Shown here piece after piece: positions 21,828-28,402 of a stretch of 34,778 nucleotides of DNA (positions are counted from its first letter, which is position 1; each line of letters starts with the position of its first letter). Source of the DNA: a virus; IMG/VR virus record IMGVR_UViG_3300027747_001262, positions 1 through 34,778 of that record, one strand, 5' to 3'. Under the pieces are notes generated by a model. It had not been told where the DNA came from. It did no database searches and worked only from the letters and a program-made list of their open reading frames with translations. The translations under genes and the position numbers were made by a program.

Positions 21828-21864
21828 TCAGGTAATCACACCTGACAATCCCTTATCGGAATTG
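21828..21864 (-). other. Two adjacent hairpins upstream of the tRNAs
   Basis: TCAGGT/ACCTGA (21828-21833 with 21840-21845) and, directly next to it, CAATCCC/GGAATTG (21846-21852 with 21858-21864). They could be processing signals, a terminator after the exonuclease gene, or the remains of another tRNA. No T-run follows. Confidence 0.4.
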
Positions 21865-21881
21865 TTCCACAAACCTAAACA

Positions 21882-21890
21882 TTATCCACA
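21882..21890 (+). promoter_or_regulatory. Perfect DnaA box
   Basis: TTATCCACA, identical to the bacterial DnaA box consensus, in the gap between the exonuclease gene and the tRNA-like element. A weaker TGTTCCACA is at about 21864-21872. Meaningful because a DnaA domain IV-like protein is encoded nearby. Confidence 0.5.
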
Positions 21891-21912
21891 ACAAATCCAA
21901 ATTTATTTTAAA

Positions 21913-22956
21913 TTATTTATCAAATAGTTTAAGGTTAAAATAATCTCGTTTACCATCAGCTCTACGCCATACAACTTTGCCTCCTTCGAAGAGCATCTCT
22001 TCTGCGTCCTTCATAAGGGTCGTAATCTTATTCTTATTAAGCTGTTTAAGCTCCTCTAAGCCCTTAATTTTATCGTGGGCGTCTTGGTAGTCCAATAGAA
22101 ATTTAAAGTCGCTCTCAGAGCCTTTAATTGAGCCGTTAGATTCAGAGAATAACTCCTTGTTTAGGGACTGCTCATCGTCTAATTCTGTAGCATCAGGAGT
22201 GATGTCCTCAAGCATAGCCTGATACTCTTCCTTCTCGCTTGTAGACTTAGCTGAATTGATTAGGTCTACTATCTGTTTACCTGCTATACATAGTTGAGCA
22301 AACTGTCTTGTCTCGTGGTCTATGAATTGGGAGAGAACCTTATCGAACTCTACCTCACGGGTATGGAAGTACACACCATTCACCAATACGTTGAACACTG
22401 CAACCTCAGTTCCTGTCACCATCATCTGAGACATCACCTGCTCCTTGTATGGTTGAGTGATACCATCTTCCCATAGCTTATAGTAATCTCTCTCAGTAGT
22501 CTTTAGCTCTATTGGGGTGAGCTCTGCATACTCCTGACCCGTGAACGGACTGAATGTCTGACCATCGTGCAGTCTATCAACCGACACAAATAACTGTGGG
22601 TATTCATCGTTTAGTAAGAAGAAGTCTGCCTTCTTAGTTTTGCGTAGCTTAACACCACGCTCAAGGTTGAACAAGAACTCTTCTTCTTTGGGTGTCCAAC
22701 TCTCCCAATTAGAAGCTACTACATTCTCTAATAGATGTCCTCCTACTGACTTAGCTGTTCTCCATTCGCTTGAGTACATACCAATCAGGTGGTAGAATAA
22801 TCTACGCTTGCACTTCCACTTGTTAGAACCTGTTACGGTTCCGATGTCAGATGCACCGATGCGTGTAATCTCTAATGAGCCTAAGCCTTCTACGGCTTTA
22901 CGTTGAGCTAACCATTGTTCGTGGGAATCACCTAACCATTGTATTTTTTCTATCAT
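21913..22956 (-). CDS. YqaJ-family (lambda Exo-like) 5'-3' exonuclease
   Basis: 347 aa. IGASDIGTVTGSNKW (33-47) is the family opening. Active-site residues of the PD-(D/E)XK core follow: E77 in GGHLLE, D127 in SVDRLH, E150 and K152 in IELKTT, and Q173/Q177 in YKEQVMSQM. It would resect double-stranded ends to feed the Rad52-like protein. A C-terminal helical extension (about 240-320) is longer than in lambda Exo (226 aa). Overlaps the next upstream gene as ATGA. Confidence 0.93.
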   Translation of the reverse strand: MIEKIQWLGDSHEQWLAQRKAVEGLGSLEITRIGASDIGTVTGSNKWKCKRRLFYHLIGMYSSEWRTAKSVGGHLLENVVASNWESWTPKEEEFLFNLERGVKLRKTKKADFFLLNDEYPQLFVSVDRLHDGQTFSPFTGQEYAELTPIELKTTERDYYKLWEDGITQPYKEQVMSQMMVTGTEVAVFNVLVNGVYFHTREVEFDKVLSQFIDHETRQFAQLCIAGKQIVDLINSAKSTSEKEEYQAMLEDITPDATELDDEQSLNKELFSESNGSIKGSESDFKFLLDYQDAHDKIKGLEELKQLNKNKITTLMKDAEEMLFEGGKVVWRRADGKRDYFNLKLFDK

Positions 22957-23291
22957 AATTTTAATCCTTGTAAGTCTTCTAATTCATAGTCCATTACTAT
23001 TCTACCTAACGCAGTAGCTGTAAGCCTTAGCTCATCTAATGCTCTTGTAGATAGATTGTATTTAGTGTACATAGTATCATAGCCTTTCTTAGCATCGGTG
23101 AGCTTCTCAACAAATATCATCAGCTCATCGTACTCTTCTCTGCCACGGAACTTCTGAGCTCTTGCCCATAATTCATTAGTAACGATTGACAAATCTAATG
23201 AAACTTTTAACAATTCCAAATTATCATCTGAAAAATATTTGTAGGCTTCTAGTTGTTGCTCTAGTTCTCTTATGTATTTTTTGTATCCCAT
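22953..23291 (-). CDS. Coiled-coil hypothetical protein of the replication operon
   Basis: 112 aa, nearly all helix (YIRELEQQLEAYKYFSDDNL, LTDAKKGYDTMYTKYNLSTR). Coupled to the exonuclease by an ATGA overlap and sitting 3 bases from the helicase gene, so it probably serves recombination or replication. Not recognised. Confidence 0.68.
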   Translation of the reverse strand: MGYKKYIRELEQQLEAYKYFSDDNLELLKVSLDLSIVTNELWARAQKFRGREEYDELMIFVEKLTDAKKGYDTMYTKYNLSTRALDELRLTATALGRIVMDYELEDLQGLKL

Positions 23292-23293
23292 AA

Positions 23294-24346
23294 TTAAAAA
23301 ATATCTATTTTTTCGTCTTTTGATTTAAGTGGCTCATCCCAATGAACCGATGGTGTAAGGCTTGTGTTCTTACCTCCCGACATCTGATGGTATAGGTCTG
23401 TACCGAATGCTCCACATCTGTACTTCTTATCTCCGAATGTTTCGTAGAGCGTATGTGTATCTGTATCATAGAATACTTGGAACATACCAAGTCTACCTAC
23501 ACCGAATGGCTTTGTCTTCTGCACTAACACTTGCATACAATTCTCAAGGTACGGGAAGCCATCTCTCTTAAGGATTCCGTATGGCTCCCTGAATAAACCA
23601 ATCATCTGAAAGCCTGCTCTCCAAAAACTCTGACCACCTGCAAGCTTACTAGGGTGAGGCTTAGGCATATACTCTATACCCGTATCTTTATCTACTATAA
23701 GCTCTTCCCCTGCAAGGTGAGCTACTAATATTGTGTGTAGCTCCATCTTTTTAGAGGCTGCATTGATGAAGCTTAGTGTACTTAGTACATAGTCTTGGAT
23801 AGCCTTTCTGTCATCGTCTAACTCTCTGTCTAACAAGTTGAATGGGTCTACGCACAGCACATCTACTTTCTTACCATAATCCTTCTCAGCTAAGTGTACC
23901 TGATTGAATATATCCCTAACAGTAAATCTTTCCAATACACCCTTAGCGAATGGGTTGTGCTCTAGCACAATAAAGTGTTTATCTATAAACTCAATAGCCT
24001 TATCAATCTCTTGCGTAGTAATCTTATGGGCTCCCTTTCCGTATAGTCTCTTGCCTGTGTATACCTGTATCAAGTTCCACACAACTTCCTTTTTACCTCC
24101 TGTCTCAGGTGAGTACACGCATATGGTGAGCCCTTCATTTTTGGCTAAGTGAATCAGAGACTCTGTCACCCAAACGGTTTTACCTTGATGTGGATGCGAG
24201 TACACGTATGATGTGAAGCCTTTCTTGAAGCTGATGAAGTCATCGCCACAAGACCAACCGCAGGACCAACCCTTTTCAAATGTTTCATTCTGTGATGCGT
24301 AAACATCATCCTTAAACTCATTGGCTCTGAAGTATTTTTTAGTCAC
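23294..24346 (-). CDS. DnaB/RecA-like replicative ATPase (helicase)
   Basis: 350 aa, RecA-type core without a DnaB N-terminal domain. SHPHQGKT (50-57) is the Walker A; its first position is Ser rather than the usual Gly. SPETGGKKE (79-87) takes the place of motif H1a with E81, VDVLCVDPFN (161-170) is Walker B, TILVAHLAG (205-213) and KLAGGQSFWRAGFQMIGLFR (234-253) match DnaB motifs H3 and H4. It starts with GTG fused to the preceding TAG. Likely a hexameric helicase; a RecA-type recombinase is less likely. Confidence 0.84.
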   Translation of the reverse strand: MTKKYFRANEFKDDVYASQNETFEKGWSCGWSCGDDFISFKKGFTSYVYSHPHQGKTVWVTESLIHLAKNEGLTICVYSPETGGKKEVVWNLIQVYTGKRLYGKGAHKITTQEIDKAIEFIDKHFIVLEHNPFAKGVLERFTVRDIFNQVHLAEKDYGKKVDVLCVDPFNLLDRELDDDRKAIQDYVLSTLSFINAASKKMELHTILVAHLAGEELIVDKDTGIEYMPKPHPSKLAGGQSFWRAGFQMIGLFREPYGILKRDGFPYLENCMQVLVQKTKPFGVGRLGMFQVFYDTDTHTLYETFGDKKYRCGAFGTDLYHQMSGGKNTSLTPSVHWDEPLKSKDEKIDIF

Positions 24347-24720
24347 TATAATCTGTTGTTAAGTTGTTCAATGTATTTTTTTCTCTCCCACTCTAAGTCA
24401 TTGTTGTGCCACGTGGTGAGCCTTTGTTCTAAGTTCCAAGTCTTCTGATTCTCGAACTTAATCTTCAAGCCATCGTTGGCTCCCCAATATCTGTAAAACT
24501 TGTTGAGCATATCAGCTCCGTACTTAAGTAGATGAGGTCTCAAGCTTTCTGCAAACTCTTTTCTTCTATCCTCTATGCCTTTCTTTTCGGGGAGCTGACC
24601 TTCTAAAATCCTGACAACATTCTCAAATGATATTGGTTCACCTCCACTCTTAGCTTCTAAATCAAATGTATCTACAAACTTCCTTAATATGTTAATCTCG
24701 GTTTTAGTTAGCTTTGCCAT
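24346..24720 (-). CDS. Probable helicase-loader-type protein
   Basis: 124 aa. The segment LNKFYRYWGANDGLKIKFEN followed by QKTWNLEQRLTTWHNND (about 75-110) matches the C-terminal block (FYxYWxE...RFExxKTWxxxxRLxxW) found in Bacteroidota phage proteins located next to DnaB-like genes. It overlaps the helicase gene start by one base. A role as loader or partner of the helicase is inferred from this pairing. Confidence 0.65.
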   Translation of the reverse strand: MAKLTKTEINILRKFVDTFDLEAKSGGEPISFENVVRILEGQLPEKKGIEDRRKEFAESLRPHLLKYGADMLNKFYRYWGANDGLKIKFENQKTWNLEQRLTTWHNNDLEWERKKYIEQLNNRL

Positions 24721-25016
24721 ACTTGATAAGTGTTTACAAAGATTGGAGTCTGCTCACCAACATACGCACAGAAGCAATTGTATTCCAAAAACTCCCAAGC
24801 ATCTTCTTCACTTAAATCAGTATTCTCAGATTCCATCAATAGTTTAACCATCCATTCTTTTGAGTATACGAGCTGTCCATTATCGGTAAGCCCAATGATT
24901 GCTCTGTCATACCAATCAGAATCACCATTAAATCCCGTTGGCTTAAGTGCATCACAACCTTCTGCTGTTTCAAGAACTACAGCTACATCTACTTCGTGTA
25001 AGTTAATTGTTTCCAT
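24708..25016 (-). CDS. Acidic hypothetical protein
   Basis: 102 aa with alternating strands (EVDVAVVLETAEGCDAL, DRAIIGLTDNGQLVYSKEWM) and an acidic helix (NTDLSEEDAWEFLEYNCFCA). Overlaps the downstream gene by 13 bases. Not recognised. Confidence 0.66.
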   Translation of the reverse strand: METINLHEVDVAVVLETAEGCDALKPTGFNGDSDWYDRAIIGLTDNGQLVYSKEWMVKLLMESENTDLSEEDAWEFLEYNCFCAYVGEQTPIFVNTYQVWQS

Positions 25017-25017
25017 A

Positions 25018-25518
25018 TTAAATAGGTTTATAGTATTGGTTTGTTTTAATTCCTTCCTTCTCCTCGTTCTTCATAATCAACTGAACATTAAATATGATGG
25101 CAGATAGATGGTCCTCATCCTGCTCAACTTCGTTGTATAAGTTCATCTCAAACTTAGCAAGGTGTCTATGCAAGCTCTCCAATGCAGTCTCTGTAGGTTG
25201 ACCCTTTCTCCAATTAGCCTTGTCATAGTGATTGGCTCCGTGTCTTAATAGATACCCATAACGCATACGAACATATGCATCTAGGTGATTAGGTAATGGC
25301 TTGTTAGTATCGTCATCACGCTGAGAGCCTGACTCAAATACTCTGTTCTTTTTAGATGGCTCCTGCTCTACACCTCCTAGTGATTCTTGAAACTCTAACT
25401 GAATATCATCTTGAGTTTCAATCCTATCATTAAACTCTTGTGTAGGGTTCTTACCCCAAAACTTAGCAAGCCTTTCTTTGTCCCAATAGGTACTGTTTCT
25501 TTCTTCTTGTTCTTTCAT
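25018..25518 (-). CDS. DUF5664-family dATP/dGTP diphosphohydrolase-like protein
   Basis: 166 aa. The C-terminal part (about 82-150) has the family pattern: MRYGYLLRHGANHYDKANWR, KGQPTETALESLHRHLAKFE and EDHLSAIIFNVQLIM, i.e. Y-G-x-x-K/N-Y-x-x-x-N-W-R-K-G then R-H-x-x-x-F/W and D-x-D/E-H-L-A. Relatives are MazG-like nucleotide pyrophosphohydrolases that use divalent metals. The N-terminal 80 residues are variable and acidic. It would adjust nucleotide pools during phage replication. Confidence 0.8.
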   Translation of the reverse strand: MKEQEERNSTYWDKERLAKFWGKNPTQEFNDRIETQDDIQLEFQESLGGVEQEPSKKNRVFESGSQRDDDTNKPLPNHLDAYVRMRYGYLLRHGANHYDKANWRKGQPTETALESLHRHLAKFEMNLYNEVEQDEDHLSAIIFNVQLIMKNEEKEGIKTNQYYKPI

Positions 25519-25637
25519 AAAGTGTTAAGGTTAAAAAACGGAGAGCAGTTCAGGTTCCCGTATCCCATCACCACCCCCCGTTTACTGAGGTAAAATTATG
25601 TAATAGTTTTCAACAATGCAAAAACTATTTGCAATTT

Positions 25638-25654
25638 AGAATGATTCTAAATAA
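25638..25654. repeat. Copy 2 of the 17-base palindromic repeat
   Basis: AGAATGATTCTAAATAA, identical to 10397-10413 on the other strand. Here it is part of a longer inverted repeat TTTAGAA-TGA-TTCTAAA (25635-25651) that crosses the stop codon of the metallophosphoesterase gene. It is either an operator for the operon that follows or a hairpin at the message end. Confidence 0.45.
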
Positions 25655-26633
25655 AGATGTCTTTAGATTCAACAACAAAGCTACCATCCTTCTCCACTTC
25701 TACCAATGCCCAACCGTGGTTCCAATTGTTAATAGACATATACTTAGGGTTCAACTTACATAAGCAACCTGTACCAAACACTGCGTGAACATCACCTTCC
25801 AAATCACGCATATAGCTTCTATCTGAGCGATGAAAGTGTCCCATCAATACATTACTACTCACCTTACTCATAACTGCCCTTGCGTGGTTTAAAGCACCCT
25901 TCACAGGCAACTCGTGTCCGTGTAATATGTTTAGCTTACCAAGGATAACCTTAGTCATTGAGCCAACAAGCTTAACCCTGTGGTCACGCAATCTCAATAC
26001 ATCCTCTAGGTTAATCAAACCATTCAATTGGTCTGCGTTATCCATAATGTATTTATCAAAACGTACATCGTGATTACCAATCTTGAAATAGATGTCCTCC
26101 TTTGTGAATTGTTTCCTTAGCTCTTCAAAGAATAGTCTTGTCATATCCACCTCATACTTGAAGCTTCTGTTCATCTTGTTCTTTTCGTGGCGAGACAATT
26201 GATAGGCATCCATCAGGTCTCCATTAATATAGATAGCATCTACACCGATGTCTTTAATCTCACGGAGAGCAGTTACTAATGCGTATCTGTCGTGGTATGG
26301 TAGGTGGATGTCAGATATAACGGCAACCTTTCTGTATCTTTTAGGTAGGGTCATCTCTGGAATCTCAATCTCATCCTCCCCATCGGGGATATTAAAATCA
26401 AATCCATTAAGACCAAATAGCTCACGCTTCACACTATTCCTCTCTGCTAACTTAATCTTAAATGCATCCATCCATAACGAAAAGTGTCTCCTGAAACTAT
26501 CGTTATAATCAATCTCATTCTCATCGCAGAAATTCCTTGCCATCTCTGTGATGCTTTGGTCAACTTGATTAGCCATAGCTCTCTCCATAAATTCGAAAGC
26601 TTGTTGCTTGTAACCTGCGTGTTTTGGTTTCAT
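25647..26633 (-). CDS. Calcineurin-like metallophosphoesterase
   Basis: 328 aa. All five metal-site blocks are visible: SDIHLPYH (107-114), NGDLMD (137-142), GNHDVR (186-191), HGHE (238-241) and GHFHR (265-269). The first 95 residues form a separate helical domain, perhaps DNA-binding (EFMERAMANQVDQSITEMAR). Such enzymes in phages act on DNA ends, nucleotides or RNA phosphates; crAss-like phages carry one near replication genes. Substrate unknown. Located between the nucleotide hydrolase and the endonuclease. Confidence 0.93.
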   Translation of the reverse strand: MKPKHAGYKQQAFEFMERAMANQVDQSITEMARNFCDENEIDYNDSFRRHFSLWMDAFKIKLAERNSVKRELFGLNGFDFNIPDGEDEIEIPEMTLPKRYRKVAVISDIHLPYHDRYALVTALREIKDIGVDAIYINGDLMDAYQLSRHEKNKMNRSFKYEVDMTRLFFEELRKQFTKEDIYFKIGNHDVRFDKYIMDNADQLNGLINLEDVLRLRDHRVKLVGSMTKVILGKLNILHGHELPVKGALNHARAVMSKVSSNVLMGHFHRSDRSYMRDLEGDVHAVFGTGCLCKLNPKYMSINNWNHGWALVEVEKDGSFVVESKDIFI

Positions 26634-26643
26634 TAATTTATTT

Positions 26644-26859
26644 TTAGTTTATTGATGTGGGTTTCATCAACCCGTTGTTTACCTGCTCTGAGTATTTAAT
26701 GTAGGTCTCAGCGAATAGGGCGAGCAACTGCTCATCCTTATGTAATGCCTTAGATAAGAAGTCAGATAGGTTACCATTGTCCATCATCTCTATAACACAC
26801 TTACCTGTTTCATAAACTGTAACCTCTAAGAAAGCTACCTCTTCATTGTTTGTTGCCAT
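26644..26859 (-). CDS. Small hypothetical protein
   Basis: 71 aa: EVAFLEVTVYETGKCVIEMM (beta hairpin) then NLSDFLSKALHKDEQLLALF (helix). Overlapped by the upstream gene by 17 bases. Unknown. Confidence 0.62.
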   Translation of the reverse strand: MATNNEEVAFLEVTVYETGKCVIEMMDNGNLSDFLSKALHKDEQLLALFAETYIKYSEQVNNGLMKPTSIN

Positions 26860-27001
26860 CGCTATATATTGAATAAAAATCTAATAAGTCATCCCACTCA
26901 AAAACTCCATCAATCTCACCGAATACATCCCAAATAAACTTCATCTTACCATCCTTGGAAATGTAAGTCAATTCGCTTAATTCGTCGTCTGATGAATACA
27001 T
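26843..27001 (-). CDS. Small acidic hypothetical protein
   Basis: 52 aa, ATG 27001 to TGA 26843: MYSSDDELSELTYISKDGKM, then FEWDDLLDFYSIYSDGNKQ. It fills the gap between two genes with a one-base gap upstream and a 17-base overlap downstream, which supports it. Confidence 0.58.
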   Translation of the reverse strand: MYSSDDELSELTYISKDGKMKFIWDVFGEIDGVFEWDDLLDFYSIYSDGNKQ

Positions 27002-27002
27002 A

Positions 27003-27386
27003 CTATAGTGTATTTATAAAAGCATCTACTTCCTTCATAGTCCTGCACACAACAAACTTAATCTCCTTATTCTCTTTGTGCATCTTGTACTTGAAGAACT
27101 TTAACCTTAGAGGAAATGCATCATTTGGGAAACCTTTAGTCTCTAGGATAATATTATGTTCGGTGAGCAAATAATCAGGCGTGAACTTCATCTGTCTAAC
27201 CAACTCCCCACAATACTTAAACGAATCAATTAATATGTACTCAGGCTTTAACGTAAACACCACACCCTTCTCCTTCATTTTCACATATGCATAGTGCTCA
27301 AGCTTTGAGTCAAAATTAATCCCATCGTCAACCACCTTGGTGACGTTCTTTACCATACCCTTCTTTGCTCTCTTTAGTACCCTCAT
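27003..27386 (-). CDS. DUF1064/VRR-like PD-(D/E)XK endonuclease (resolvase type)
   Basis: 127 aa from ATG 27386, which overlaps the upstream TGA as ATGA; a longer frame to 27434 lies inside the other gene. NFDSKLEHYAYVKMKEKG gives the conserved D and E, FTPDYLL the central Asp, and NIILETKGFP the E-x-K pair, followed by FPLRLKFFKYKM. This pattern is that of DUF1064 phage endonucleases related to T7 endonuclease I, which resolve branched DNA. Fits the replication neighbourhood. Confidence 0.82.
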   Translation of the reverse strand: MRVLKRAKKGMVKNVTKVVDDGINFDSKLEHYAYVKMKEKGVVFTLKPEYILIDSFKYCGELVRQMKFTPDYLLTEHNIILETKGFPNDAFPLRLKFFKYKMHKENKEIKFVVCRTMKEVDAFINTL

Positions 27387-28015
27387 CGGAATAATAAATA
27401 GCCAGCACCTGCACCTATGCCAACACCGAACCAAAACTTTAAATTACTTTTCTTCTGTGGAATATCAAATGAACGTAGACCTGTAGTCTTTACATATGGG
27501 TTAGCATTTGTAACAACAACTACAGACTTTTTAGGTTTAAGAAATCCTTGTTTCACTTTCTGAAATGAGACGCTTAAGCTATCTCTTGTTTCAAGAAAGG
27601 TATGCAAACTATCATCTTTTACTCTTACTTGCAAGTCAATCCAATTGTTTTTAATTGAGTTATTAAATTCAATCACGCCATTAATTGTATCACGCTTGAC
27701 CGTCACGATTGTGTCAAACTTTGTGGTTTGGTTAAATACGGTTCCTGAGCTTGCACCTTTCTTTAATAGTTTGGTGAGCTGAGCATCCGATTTGCCAATA
27801 ATTTTCAATAGATTTTCTTTAGAGCCCTCAAGCAAAGCAATCTGTGCTGAGTTTTTCCCATCCTTATCTTTGTAGTATTTAATGGAATCTTGAAATGAGG
27901 TAATCAATGATGATTGCTCCTCGTAATTGTGCTTATACTTATTGTAGTTAGAGATTCCGATAACAATTAGTGCGAACAATAGTGCTCCACCAACATAGTT
28001 AATATATCCTTTCAT
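27383..28015 (-). CDS. Membrane-anchored coiled-coil protein, spanin-like
   Basis: 210 aa. N-terminal membrane segment (YVGGALLFALIVIGI, about 7-21), then a long helical, charged region, beta-like repeats (DTIVTVKRDTINGVIEFN), and a glycine-rich hydrophobic C-terminus (FWFGVGIGAGAGYLLF). This architecture matches the DUF6549-like proteins common in Bacteroidota phages, sometimes proposed as spanins joining the two membranes at lysis. Its own promoter lies at 28031-28062. Function inferred. Confidence 0.66.
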   Translation of the reverse strand: MKGYINYVGGALLFALIVIGISNYNKYKHNYEEQSSLITSFQDSIKYYKDKDGKNSAQIALLEGSKENLLKIIGKSDAQLTKLLKKGASSGTVFNQTTKFDTIVTVKRDTINGVIEFNNSIKNNWIDLQVRVKDDSLHTFLETRDSLSVSFQKVKQGFLKPKKSVVVVTNANPYVKTTGLRSFDIPQKKSNLKFWFGVGIGAGAGYLLFR

Positions 28016-28030
28016 AGCTTTAAATTTTAG

Positions 28031-28062
28031 CTAAGGTAGGAAGTTAAAGTGATAAATGCAAA
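28031..28062 (-). promoter_or_regulatory. Promoter for the spanin-like gene
   Basis: Minus strand TTTG (28062-28059), 20-base spacer, TACCTTAG (28038-28031), one mismatch to TAnnTTTG. The same TACCTTAG box serves the lysis-type operon at 10462, which may mean shared timing. Confidence 0.5.
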
Positions 28063-28362
28063 TTACTCTTCGTTTTTTATCGCAGATGTTAAAAATTTAT
28101 TTTCAAACTCTAAATTCTTAACCTTAATAGATAGGTCAGTATTCTTAACTCGCAATGCTGAAATCTCTCCCTTAAGAGCCTCAATCTCATCCTTCATTGC
28201 AGTTATTTGTGTTTGCAGGTCTTCTACTAGTTTAGTATAGGCTTCAGAAATATAGTTAGATGTTTCGGCTGCTTGTTTCTTTTTCATAGCCGAATTAGTT
28301 ATTAAACCTGTAAGCACGTTTGATACGATTAGTACCAGTGCCATTAATATTTCTGATTTCAT
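28063..28362 (-). CDS. Single-pass membrane protein with coiled coil
   Basis: 99 aa from ATG 28362 (an upstream in-frame ATG at 28386 lies inside the promoter region). One membrane segment (ILMALVLIVSNVLTGLI, about 5-21) and then a long parallel coiled coil (LQTQITAMKDEIEALKGEIS, VKNLEFENKF). Phage holins and i-spanins of Bacteroidota phages look like this. Together with the next gene it may form a lysis or envelope pair. Confidence 0.66.
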   Translation of the reverse strand: MKSEILMALVLIVSNVLTGLITNSAMKKKQAAETSNYISEAYTKLVEDLQTQITAMKDEIEALKGEISALRVKNTDLSIKVKNLEFENKFLTSAIKNEE

Positions 28363-28391
28363 ATCATAGTTTGAATTATGATACAAAAATA
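28362..28391 (-). promoter_or_regulatory. -7 box and inverted repeat before the membrane-coil gene
   Basis: Minus strand TATTTTTG (28391-28384) matches TAnnTTTG. Immediately after it, TATCATA (28362-28368) and TATGATA (28377-28383) form a 7-bp inverted repeat that reaches the start codon, a plausible operator or start-masking hairpin. Confidence 0.45.
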
Positions 28392-28402
28392 ATGAAAAAA
28401 AC

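Noticed and set aside
25540-25564. Sixth copy of the G-rich stem-loop cassette
   Set aside because: It starts ACGGAGAGC and ends TTCCCGT but the arms mismatch, so no stable stem forms. It does contain GGAGAGC.
27387-27434. Longer N-terminus for the DUF1064-type nuclease
   Set aside because: The added residues are Trp/Cys/Arg-rich and lie inside the upstream gene; ATG 27386 gives a neat ATGA overlap.
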